Assembly (NCBI GenBank): GCA_022841915.1
Contig: JALHQN010000002.1
Coordinates: 62,001 to 126,000 of the forward strand
Origin: Burkholderiales bacterium
GTDB lineage: Bacteria; Pseudomonadota; Gammaproteobacteria; Burkholderiales; WYBJ01
Direction: 5' to 3'
DNA: 64,000 bases
Positions 35,258 through 42,730 of this stretch are shown in pieces (within the stretch, counting starts at the first letter, position 1; every line of letters starts with the position of its first letter). Below the pieces are notes generated by a model. That model saw only the letters and a list, made by a program, of their open reading frames with translations, did not search any database and was not told the origin of the DNA. The translations under genes were made by a program, and so were the position numbers.

Positions 35258-37807
35258 ATGAACGCGACGACCGCTTGTGACGATCTCGACGATGCTCTCG
35301 TTCCCAAGCCGACCGACGACCTGCACGCCGGCCCATGGTACGGGCAGATCGAAGCCGCCTGCGCCCAAGCCTGCCGGATGATCGCGCCCGCATGGCCTCT
35401 GGACCGCGCCATCGCCGTCAACCCGCATTGGTCGCGCATCGGCATGTCGCTGCGGGAAGTGGCCGCGCGCATGGCCGTGCTGGCCGATGTCCAAGTCTTT
35501 CCCTCACGCCCCGCCCAGCGACTGGCGTGGGACCAAGGGCGCATCGGGATGGCGGACCTGCGCCACGCTTTGGCCACCGTGCCGGCCGCGCAGGATTCAG
35601 GCTTGACGCCCGAGCGCTGCCTGCAGGCGCTCCAGAGCTCACCGGCGATCACGCGCTTGCCGCTGCTGATCGACCTGCTGGATGCCGATACGCAGCGTCA
35701 TCGCCGGCTGTCTTGGCGCCAGGCCATTACGCACCAGGTCAGCCAGACCTGTGCGGCCTACTTCGATTCCCATCAGGCCGACTGGCAGCCCGACCGACAG
35801 CAGGGTTTGTACGCCTTCTGGCGCGACACCCTGCAGCACGACCATGGCATCGGCATACTGATGGGGCTGCCCCGACTCGGCGGTGCGCTCGAGGCGCTGC
35901 CGCCCACGCGCCAGGACGCCGAGCGCTGGGTGCTGCAGCGAATCGGACTGCCGACAGCGCTCTGGGCGGACTACCTCGAAGCCGTCTTGCTCACGGTCAA
36001 CGGCTGGGCCTCGTGGTGCGCCTACCTGGGTTGGGAAGCGCACCTGAAAGGCGGCCACGACGAGCACCTGCGTGACCTGCTGGCGATCCGCTTGGCCTGG
36101 GGGGCCATCTTGCTGGAGTGCAAGGACGATGCGACCGCAACGCAGGCGTTCGCCGAATTGCATCGGGTTTGGCAACACGCACCGGCCCTGCTGAAGCAAG
36201 CCGAGGAGGCGCTGCTGATCGACGAGGTGTGGCAAGCGGCGCTGGAGGTCGGCTACCAACGGGAGCTGGTGCAGCGGCTGGCCTGCGCCGCGCGTGAACC
36301 CGTGACCGCTCGAACCATCGACACGCAGGCGGTCTTTTGCATCGACGTGCGCAGCGAGCCCATGCGACGTGCGCTGGAGGCCGTTTCTCCTGCCGTTCAG
36401 ACCATCGGCTTTGCCGGATTCTTCGGCTTGCCCGTCGCCTACACGCCGATCGCCACCCAGGCACGTCGCCCGCAACTGCCGGGTCTGCTTGCGCCCACCG
36501 TCGAAGTGACGGAGCGTGTCTTTGCCCCGAAAACGGCGAGCACCGGGTCGCAGAACACGCTCCATGACACGGTGATACAGGCCCGATCCGAGCGCTTCGC
36601 CCTGGCAGCCCAGTGGCAGGCCGCCAGCCGCTGGCCCGGTGCCGCGTTCTCTTTCGTCGAAGCCGCGGGCGTGGGTTACCTCGCCCAGCTTTGGCAATGG
36701 TTGCGCCCGCTCCGGCACGCCCGGGTGAACGACGATCACGCGGGCCTGCCCGCGCGCTACCGGCCTGTTTGCCGGCCTCGTTTGGTCGGGCTGGACACCG
36801 AGGCCCAAGTTGCGCTGGCCGCCCGCGTCCTGCATGCCATGGGGCTGGACCGCCGCATCGCTCCCCTGGTGCTGCTGGTCGGGCATGGCAGTCAATCCAG
36901 CAACAATGCCCACGCGGCCACGCTGGATTGCGGCGCCTGCTGCGGCCAAACCGGGGAAGTCAACGCCCGCAGCCTGGCGCAACTCCTCAACGAACCGTCG
37001 GTGCGAGCAGGACTGCGGTCGCAGGAAATCATCATCCCCGAGGACACCTGGTTCGTCGCCGCGCTGCATAACACCACCACCGACGAGATCGAGGGCTTCG
37101 ACCTCGATCTGATGCCCGCAGCCGCACGGGCGCAGTGGGCTCGGCTCCAAACGGCATGGGCCCAGGCCAGTGACCGGGTGCGCCGCGAGCGGGCCCCCAG
37201 CCTGGGACTGGACCCGCTTGCATCCTACGAGGATCTCCTGCGCGCGCTGCGCAGGCGCGCCAACGACGGGGCGCAAACCCGCCCGGAATGGGGATTGGCC
37301 AACAACGCCGCGTTCCTGATCGCACCGCGCTCTCGCAGTCGTGGCACGACATTGGATGGACGCTGCTTCCTGCACGACTACGACGCCGATCAAGATCGCG
37401 ACGGCAGCGTGCTCGAGTTGCTCATGACCGCGCCGATGCTGGTCACCCATTGGATCAACTGGCAGTACCACGCCTCGACTTGCGATCCCTCGCGCCTGGG
37501 GAGCGGTAACAAGACGCTGCACAACGTGGTCGGCGGGCGCATCGGTGTGTTCGAGGGCAACGGCGGCGACTTGCGCATCGGGCTCTCGCGTCAGTCGCTC
37601 CATGACGGCGAGCGCTGGGTGCATGAGCCCTTGCGCCTGACCGTGATCATCGACGCGCCCCGACCAGCGATCGAGCGAGTGATCCAGAAGCACGCGGTAA
37701 TTCAGCAGTTGCTGAACAACGGCTGGTTGCACCTGTGGCGCTTCGGCGCGACGCAAATGGAACGGTTCGATCGAGGGGAGTGGCGTCTGCTCGATCTTGG
37801 CGCGTAA
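35258..37807 (+). CDS. dabA: DabA, carbonic-anhydrase-like subunit of the DAB bicarbonate transporter (DUF2309)
   Basis: This is an 849-residue soluble protein of the DUF2309/UPF0753 family. The four expected zinc-site residues can be placed: C361 and D363 (FCIDVRSEP), H543 (VGHGSQSSNN) and C558 (LDCGACCG). Their spacing (2 and 15 residues) equals that reported for Halothiobacillus DabA (C351, D353, H524, C539). The protein is proposed to hydrate CO2 to bicarbonate one-way at the inner face of the membrane, coupled to DabB. The start at 35258 is 20 bp after dabB with a GAAGAGAA site. No carboxysome or Rubisco gene is in the window. Confidence 0.92.
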   Translation: MNATTACDDLDDALVPKPTDDLHAGPWYGQIEAACAQACRMIAPAWPLDRAIAVNPHWSRIGMSLREVAARMAVLADVQVFPSRPAQRLAWDQGRIGMADLRHALATVPAAQDSGLTPERCLQALQSSPAITRLPLLIDLLDADTQRHRRLSWRQAITHQVSQTCAAYFDSHQADWQPDRQQGLYAFWRDTLQHDHGIGILMGLPRLGGALEALPPTRQDAERWVLQRIGLPTALWADYLEAVLLTVNGWASWCAYLGWEAHLKGGHDEHLRDLLAIRLAWGAILLECKDDATATQAFAELHRVWQHAPALLKQAEEALLIDEVWQAALEVGYQRELVQRLACAAREPVTARTIDTQAVFCIDVRSEPMRRALEAVSPAVQTIGFAGFFGLPVAYTPIATQARRPQLPGLLAPTVEVTERVFAPKTASTGSQNTLHDTVIQARSERFALAAQWQAASRWPGAAFSFVEAAGVGYLAQLWQWLRPLRHARVNDDHAGLPARYRPVCRPRLVGLDTEAQVALAARVLHAMGLDRRIAPLVLLVGHGSQSSNNAHAATLDCGACCGQTGEVNARSLAQLLNEPSVRAGLRSQEIIIPEDTWFVAALHNTTTDEIEGFDLDLMPAAARAQWARLQTAWAQASDRVRRERAPSLGLDPLASYEDLLRALRRRANDGAQTRPEWGLANNAAFLIAPRSRSRGTTLDGRCFLHDYDADQDRDGSVLELLMTAPMLVTHWINWQYHASTCDPSRLGSGNKTLHNVVGGRIGVFEGNGGDLRIGLSRQSLHDGERWVHEPLRLTVIIDAPRPAIERVIQKHAVIQQLLNNGWLHLWRFGATQMERFDRGEWRLLDLGA

Positions 37808-38080
37808 CGCACGCCTGCCGGGAGCGAATGCCAGCGAGAGACTGGCTCATGCCTGCCGAAATTCGTCCTCGACAACAGCGCGCGGGTGCGGAGGTAGCAC
37901 CGTCGCACTCACGGAGCGGCCGTTCGGATACGGCGCCGGTGCCCGCGCCGTTCAGCGCGCTTGCGCATGAATTCCGGCCGCTCGACGTTTACCCTTCCAA
38001 TCGGCGTGGCTTCGCGATGAGACTGGTCGGAATACGCTCGTCGAGCAGGGCTCGCTGACCGCTGCGCAAGGCGCGCGCGT

Positions 38081-39055
38081 TCAATCCATCCGGATGTTCG
38101 CGTCCTTGATCACGCGCGCGTAACGTCCCGAGTCGACCTTCATCAGCTCGGTGAATTGTTCCGGCGTGTTGACGAAGGGTTCGACGCCGTAAGCACGCAT
38201 CTTGGCGGCATACTCCGGCGAGCGCTGAGCGCGCATGATCTCCTGAGAAAGCTTGTCGAGTATGGGCCTGGGCAGCCCTGCCGGGGCGAGCAGCCCCGAC
38301 CAGCTGGTGGGCTTGTAGCTCGGCAAGCCGGCCTCCGCGAACGTGGGCACCGAAGGAAACGAGGGATGGCGCTGCTCGCCCGTGATGCCCAGCGCCCTGG
38401 CCCGGTTGGCTTTGATCAGCGGCGCAATATTGACCGCGGCGTTCAGATAAACCTCGATCTCGCCGCCCATGAAGGCCGTGATCTGCGGGCCGGAGCCCTT
38501 GTACGGAATGCGGGTCATGTTGATGCCCGCTTCGAGCCGAAACAGCTCCACGGCCAGATGCGTGACGCTGCCGCTGCCCGAGGTGCCGTAGTTGAGCTCG
38601 CCGGGACGCGCCTTGGCGAGCGCGATGAACTCCTTCAGGTTGCGCACCGGCAGTGAAGGGTGAACGCCGAGAATGAGCTCGCTACGACCGATGGTGGAAA
38701 CGGGCGTGAAATCCCTGAAAGGATCGTAGGGCGTCTTCATAAGCTGCGGCACGATGACGTGCGTGGTCGTGACGACCATGAGCGTGTAGCCGTCGGGCGT
38801 CGACTTGGCGACATGATCGGAGCCGATCAGCGTGTTGCCGCCGCCGCGGTTGTCGATCAGCACCTGCTTGCCCCAGGCGTCCATCAGCGGCGAGGCCACG
38901 AACTGCGCATAGACGCTGGTACTGCCCCCGGGCGGGTAAGGACTGACGATGCGGATGGACTTGTTCGGATAGGGCGCTTGGGCCGCCGCCGGGGCTGCGA
39001 AGATGCATCCTGCGCACAGCAAGGCGGCACGGGCATGGGCGAGCATGAGCTTCAT
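38081..39055 (-). CDS. Bug/TctC-family periplasmic solute receptor 9
   Basis: This is a 324-residue Bug receptor with a signal peptide (residues 1-26, AAAQ). Hallmarks are VSPYPPGGSTSVYAQFVASPL, DNRGGGNTLIGSDHVAKSTPDGYTL, IPYKGSGPQITAFMGGE and VPTFAEAGLPSY. The start at 39055 is set by GGAGGAGA. The next gene on the other side is divergent. The ligand is unknown. Confidence 0.9.
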   Translation of the reverse strand: MKLMLAHARAALLCAGCIFAAPAAAQAPYPNKSIRIVSPYPPGGSTSVYAQFVASPLMDAWGKQVLIDNRGGGNTLIGSDHVAKSTPDGYTLMVVTTTHVIVPQLMKTPYDPFRDFTPVSTIGRSELILGVHPSLPVRNLKEFIALAKARPGELNYGTSGSGSVTHLAVELFRLEAGINMTRIPYKGSGPQITAFMGGEIEVYLNAAVNIAPLIKANRARALGITGEQRHPSFPSVPTFAEAGLPSYKPTSWSGLLAPAGLPRPILDKLSQEIMRAQRSPEYAAKMRAYGVEPFVNTPEQFTELMKVDSGRYARVIKDANIRMD

Positions 39056-39323
39056 CGGGTCTCCTCCAAAAATGGAACGGCTCGCCTTACCGTGCACGTC
39101 GGCGTGCCGGTCGGTCGTAGTGATTGGCTGCCAGTCATCGAGCCGAGCACGTACTTTAGTGCATTTCACGGCCTTCATGGGCGAGGCTGCGCGCAAGGCG
39201 CGGCTGGCGCGCCCCGACTACGCTCAAGCGTGAAGCCGCACATGCCGATAGGTTGGGGCGATGCACGCATGCCGGCTTCGGCCGGGATCTGCGTTCGCTG
39301 CCGATTCGCCGAGGAGCAAGCCC

Positions 39324-39668
39324 GTGAGAAGCTGGATCGTCGTCTTGCTGCTGGTGCCCTCGGTGTCGTGGGCGGGGCAGCGACTGGCCACAGAATCCTT
39401 CGACATCACCATCGACGTGCGCTGCGCAGAAGGCGTGGTCGGTTGTCGGGATGTCCGTTACGTTGGCGTTCATCGCACGAGCGGCCGCTCGATTCGGCTC
39501 GTGGGGCAAGAGCTGCACACCCGGTGCGCCGACGGTGTGACCCCATGCCGGTTTCTGGGCTATCGGTTCACGAGCGGCACCACGATCTACGATGTGGTGG
39601 ACGACGGGACGCTGACGGTACGCCAGGGCGACAAGGTTCTCGTCCAGGAGCGCGGCGTATGGCAGTGA
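39324..39668 (+). CDS. small secreted protein of unknown function
   Basis: This frame of 114 residues starts at a GTG (39324) with a GAGGAG site 6 bp upstream. Residues 1-20 form a signal peptide (WIVVLLLVPSVSWA). Four cysteines in pairs (VRCAEGVVGCRD, TRCADGVTPCRF) suggest two disulfide bonds in the periplasm or outside. The last 10 bp overlap the next gene. An ATG at 39261 in the same frame would add 21 residues before the signal peptide. No family was recognised. Confidence 0.65.
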   Translation: MRSWIVVLLLVPSVSWAGQRLATESFDITIDVRCAEGVVGCRDVRYVGVHRTSGRSIRLVGQELHTRCADGVTPCRFLGYRFTSGTTIYDVVDDGTLTVRQGDKVLVQERGVWQ

Positions 39669-40348
39669 GCCTGCCGACCGATGCGGCGCAGTCCGCTCCG
39701 ACATCAGGCGCCTCGCCGCGACTGGGACGCTCGAAGCTCACGGCAGGCCTCTGGCTGGCCTTTTGGGCAACGCTTCTGATCTGGACGGCACATACGCTCG
39801 CGGTCGCGTGGCCTTATGTCGGACTCATGCCGCAGTGGCTGCTGCTCGTTGCCCTGCCGGGCGTGCTTTTCCGTAGCTTCGATCTGCTCTCGATACACGC
39901 CGCGAAGCGTCGCATCGGCGGCTGGAAGCGCCTGCTCGTGCGCACGGCCGCGCTCGCCCTCGGCGTGCCGACCGGAATCCTAAGCTGGGATGCACTCGAT
40001 GCAATCAGCATGCATCGTTTCGAGAGCGCAATAGCACCCCTCGTTGCACGCTTGCACACGACTGCCCCGAGCTCGTGTCCGGCGCAAACGACGTTCGCGC
40101 TCGGCCCCGACGTCATGGCCTACCTCGATGGTGCGTCGGCGGTGCGCGCTGACGCGGCACTGTATTTCGACCCCCAGCGGTTCGCACTCGCGTTCCAGGG
40201 ACGCTCGCTGGACATCGATGGCAGCACCCTGTTCTACGATTCGGTCGCGCGCGTCTGGCACAAGGCGCACAACGACACGCTCGCCCGCAGCGGCGAACTG
40301 ACGAAGCTCGTGCAAGGCCTGGCCGCCTGCCGGTTGCGGCTCGAGTGA
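39659..40348 (+). CDS. membrane protein of unknown function
   Basis: This 229-residue protein has hydrophobic segments at about 27-51, 56-71 and 92-110 and a soluble C-terminal domain with ALGPDVMAYLDG and GRSLDIDGSTLFYDSVARVWH. It overlaps the preceding gene by 10 bp, so the two are translated together. The last 250 bp are duplicated downstream at 40514-40763. The SLDIDGSTLFYDS part suggests a lipid- or sugar-facing periplasmic domain, but I do not recognise the family. Confidence 0.65.
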   Translation: MAVSLPTDAAQSAPTSGASPRLGRSKLTAGLWLAFWATLLIWTAHTLAVAWPYVGLMPQWLLLVALPGVLFRSFDLLSIHAAKRRIGGWKRLLVRTAALALGVPTGILSWDALDAISMHRFESAIAPLVARLHTTAPSSCPAQTTFALGPDVMAYLDGASAVRADAALYFDPQRFALAFQGRSLDIDGSTLFYDSVARVWHKAHNDTLARSGELTKLVQGLAACRLRLE

Positions 40349-40440
40349 CGTTGGGCGCTCCTGGGTGGCGTGAATACTGCAAGCGCATCGACAGGGTCAA
40401 ACATCGACGGGGTCAGTTACCGTCTTGGAAGTCAAGCTTT
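40099..40440 (+). repeat. direct repeat unit A, copy 1 (342 bp)
   Basis: This unit covers the 3' 250 bp of the membrane-protein gene and 92 bp beyond its stop. It recurs 415 bp downstream at 40514-40855. I count three differences, all transitions. Confidence 0.9.
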
Positions 40441-40451
40441 TGCGCATCGAC

Positions 40452-40504
40452 GGGGTCAGGTCTTGCAATCATGCATCGATTGCATGATTGCAAGACTTGA
40501 CCCC
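40452..40504. repeat. palindromic element P, copy 1
   Basis: Two 24-nt arms (starting GGGGTCAGGTCTTGC) form a hairpin around the 5-nt loop TCGAT with a single mismatch that would be G-U in RNA. The flank continues CCTAGGGCA. The same element occurs at 40913 and 50531. GGGGTCA ends recall REP-type elements associated with RAYT transposases, but none is in the window. Confidence 0.85.
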
Positions 40505-40511
40505 CTAGGGC

Positions 40512-40763
40512 ATGCTCGGCCCCGACGTCATGACCTACCTCGATGGTGCGTCGGCGGTGCGCGCTGACGCGGCACTGCATTTCGACCCCCAGCGGTTCGT
40601 ACTCGCGTTCCAGGGACGCTCGCTGGACATCGATGGCAGCACCCTGTTCTACGATTCGGTCGCGCGCGTCTGGCACAAGGCGCACAACGACACGCTCGCC
40701 CGCAGCGGCGAACTGACGAAGCTCGTGCAAGGCCTGGCCGCCTGCCGGTTGCGGCTCGAGTGA
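40512..40763 (+). pseudogene. duplicated 3' fragment of the membrane-protein gene
   Basis: This is an 83-codon open frame equal to the C-terminal part of the gene at 39659-40348 with three changed codons (Ala to Thr, Tyr to His, Ala to Val). It lacks the membrane segments and is preceded by palindrome P instead of a promoter, so it is a remnant. Confidence 0.8.
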
Positions 40764-40855
40764 CGTTGGGCGCTCCTGGGTGGCGTGAATACTGCAAGCG
40801 CATCGACAGGGTCAAACATCGACGGGGTCAGTTACCGTCTTGGAAGTCAAGCTTT
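40514..40855 (+). repeat. direct repeat unit A, copy 2 (342 bp)
   Basis: This is the second copy of unit A. Its last 29 bp (40827-40855) are also the outer end of the 71-bp inverted repeat IR-left. Confidence 0.9.
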
Positions 40856-40897
40856 GGCATAGCCAGAGTGACATCAAATGGTTTTCCTGACTCGACG
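40827..40897 (+). repeat. 71-bp inverted repeat, left arm (IR-left)
   Basis: This arm is matched in inverted orientation by 41533-41603 with about seven mismatches in 71 bp. It begins GTCAGTTACCGTCTT and ends CTGACTCGACG. Its first 29 bp also end repeat unit A copy 1 (40412-40440). Confidence 0.88.
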
Positions 40898-40912
40898 CGA
40901 CGGCAACGCGAC

Positions 40913-40960
40913 GGGGTCAGGTCTTGCAATCATGCATCGATTGCTTGATTGCAAAACTTC
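40913..40960. repeat. palindromic element P, copy 2 (right arm damaged)
   Basis: The left arm is identical to copy 1. The right arm matches up to GATTGCAA and then diverges (AACTTC), losing the GACCCC end. It lies inside the segment bounded by the 71-bp inverted repeats. Confidence 0.75.
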
Positions 40961-41185
40961 GTATATTGCCAAGGCCGATCAAATTCGTTGTAGTGATGGG
41001 GTTGCATCGGTCGAGCAGGCTGATGCTGGCAAGACAAAAGGCCAAGCCAAGCGCTAAGCCTGTGGGTCAGTTCAGTACGCCTGCCCGCTTCTCGTTGTCA
41101 GTCCGAACGGTAACCTGGGTCTGCTTGCGGCAACGGTTTCTGGGCCTGCCCCTGCACGAGTCTGCGGACGAGGAAGGTCACAACG

Positions 41186-41530
41186 ATGAGCGAGAATCCG
41201 ACACCGGTCATGGCAGTGGCCGGCATCGACGTATCGAAGTTGGAGCTCGGTCTGTACGCGCTCGCATCGTCGCGCACGTCGGGTTGGACGAAGTCGTTTC
41301 CCAACGATGCATGAGGGCATCGAGCCTTGCACGACTGGTTGGTGAAGAAAGGTTTTGGCCCCGCCAGTACCCATGTGTGCCTTGAGGCGACCGGGCGGTA
41401 TTTCAGAGAACCTGGCGGCCTTCTTGGTCGATACCGGTTGGCGGGTTAGCGTGGTGAATCCGGCTCGGATCAAGGGATTCGCCCAATCGGAGCTTGCGCG
41501 CAACAAGACCGACCGGGTCAACAGCGCGGC
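41186..41530 (+). pseudogene. broken IS110-family transposase (N-terminal part)
   Basis: The frame from the ATG at 41186 gives the IS110 DEDD N-terminus (VAGIDVSKLELGLYAL). A TGA interrupts it after PNDA, yet the same frame continues with HRALHDWLVKKGFGP and CLEATGRYF. A frameshift near 41400 leads into NLAAFLVDTGWRVSVVNPARIKGFAQSEL and NKTDRVNS, where IS110 has KTDxxDA. The C-terminal serine-containing half is missing; homology ends directly at IR-right. Confidence 0.85.
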
Positions 41531-41532
41531 GT

Positions 41533-41603
41533 CGTCAAGTCAGGAAAACAATTTGATGTCACCCCAGCTAGGCCGAAGCTTGACTTCGAAGACGGTAACT
41601 GAC
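41533..41603 (-). repeat. 71-bp inverted repeat, right arm (IR-right)
   Basis: This is the reverse complement of 40827-40897 at about 90% identity. Together the arms bound a 777-bp segment that holds palindrome P copy 2 and the IS110 fragment. Confidence 0.88.
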
Positions 41604-41938
41604 GCCGATATCGATGATGTCGTCCGGAAGAAGCGTCCCGGAGTATCCGCGGGGGTCGCTCTCACGCGCGATCTACGGATGTCGATATCGGAGTATCGCG
41701 GGATGATGAACACGCTGATGTGCAGTTCCGGCACCTCGGCTTTCCGGGACGAAAGGAGTCGCGCCAACACTGGGCCAGACGCACCCGCGAAGTTGCCGTG
41801 AGATTGTCGAGTTTCTTTACATCGCACTCGAAGATGAATCACAACTCATTGAATTAAAATGTGATGGTTCTTGCGCATGAAAATTGCATCGAACGTACGG
41901 TTCGCTTGGGTACGTCAATCGACGGGAGGAGAGTTCGC
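41604..41938. other. intergenic region upstream of the PEP-CTERM gene
   Basis: These 335 bp show no supported gene. The part from 41800 to 41890 is AT-richer and should carry the promoter of the PEP-CTERM gene. I looked for a sigma-54 site (TGGCAC-N5-TTGC) and did not find a good one. Confidence 0.4.
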
Positions 41939-42730
41939 ATGTCCAGACAACGGAAAATCGCGCGTGCGCTCGGTGCAGCCGTGCTGCTGACTCATAGCTT
42001 TGTGGCTCATGCACTGTTCACAGCGCCCGAGACCGAAGCGTTCGATCTGAGTCTGAAAGATTTGACGTTCACAGTTGTCGACGGCAATACTCCCGGCACC
42101 AACACCGGGCCGAAGTCGACGCAAGCGCTCCTGACGTTCGACAAGTTCGATACTGGACTGGGAACGCTTCTGGGGGTCGAGTTGACGTTCCGGACTACGT
42201 ATGGCTCCACGACAACGGTAAGCGTCACCGGCACTCCTAATGACTCGTTCTTCCCCGATGTCACCTTTACGGCAAACGGCTCACAGACGCTGACGCTCAC
42301 GGGGGGAGCGCTCAACGAGGTCTTGAATCGGTTGCCTTCCGCAAGTTGCCAGGCAAGCTTCGATGATAGCTGTCAGAACAGCGCATCTGGCGGCCCGAGC
42401 AATTTCGACAGCGCCGCTCCGATATCTCTGGCACCGCTTGCTGACTTCCTCGGCCCCGGCACGTTCATCCTCACAGCGACGCTCGCCAGCTCGATCAATC
42501 CATCGTTGAGTGGGGCGTTCGGCGATGCAGCTGACAATTCCACCATGACCGGTACGCTCGCCACGGACTGGAGAGGCAGTGTCGGCGTCCGCTACCAATA
42601 CCAAGAACGCAGCACGGGCGGCACGGTGCCTGAGCCCATGACGCTTTATCTCTTGGTCGGAGGCGCCGCCGGCATCGCTTTCCTGCGGCGGCGGCCCCGA
42701 CTCGCCGGGGCCTCACCGCTCCCGCGCTAG
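41939..42730 (+). CDS. PEP-CTERM sorting-signal protein
   Basis: This 263-residue exported protein has a signal peptide (residues 1-25, ending VAHA). The body (30-225) is rich in Thr, Ser, Gly and Asn, as in extracellular beta-rich proteins. The C-terminal sorting signal is VPEP at 230-233, a hydrophobic stretch 235-249 and RRRP at 250-253, the substrate pattern for an EpsH-type exosortase (not in the window). Three N-X-S/T sites occur at N101, N113 and N200, notable because an STT3-like transferase gene ends 4 bp inside its stop codon on the other strand. A GGAGGAGA site precedes the ATG. The coding GC is lower than in the neighbours. Confidence 0.85.
   Translation: MSRQRKIARALGAAVLLTHSFVAHALFTAPETEAFDLSLKDLTFTVVDGNTPGTNTGPKSTQALLTFDKFDTGLGTLLGVELTFRTTYGSTTTVSVTGTPNDSFFPDVTFTANGSQTLTLTGGALNEVLNRLPSASCQASFDDSCQNSASGGPSNFDSAAPISLAPLADFLGPGTFILTATLASSINPSLSGAFGDAADNSTMTGTLATDWRGSVGVRYQYQERSTGGTVPEPMTLYLLVGGAAGIAFLRRRPRLAGASPLPR

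Noticed and set aside
41186-41530. Active IS110 element
   Set aside because: The frame has a stop, a frameshift and no C-terminal half.
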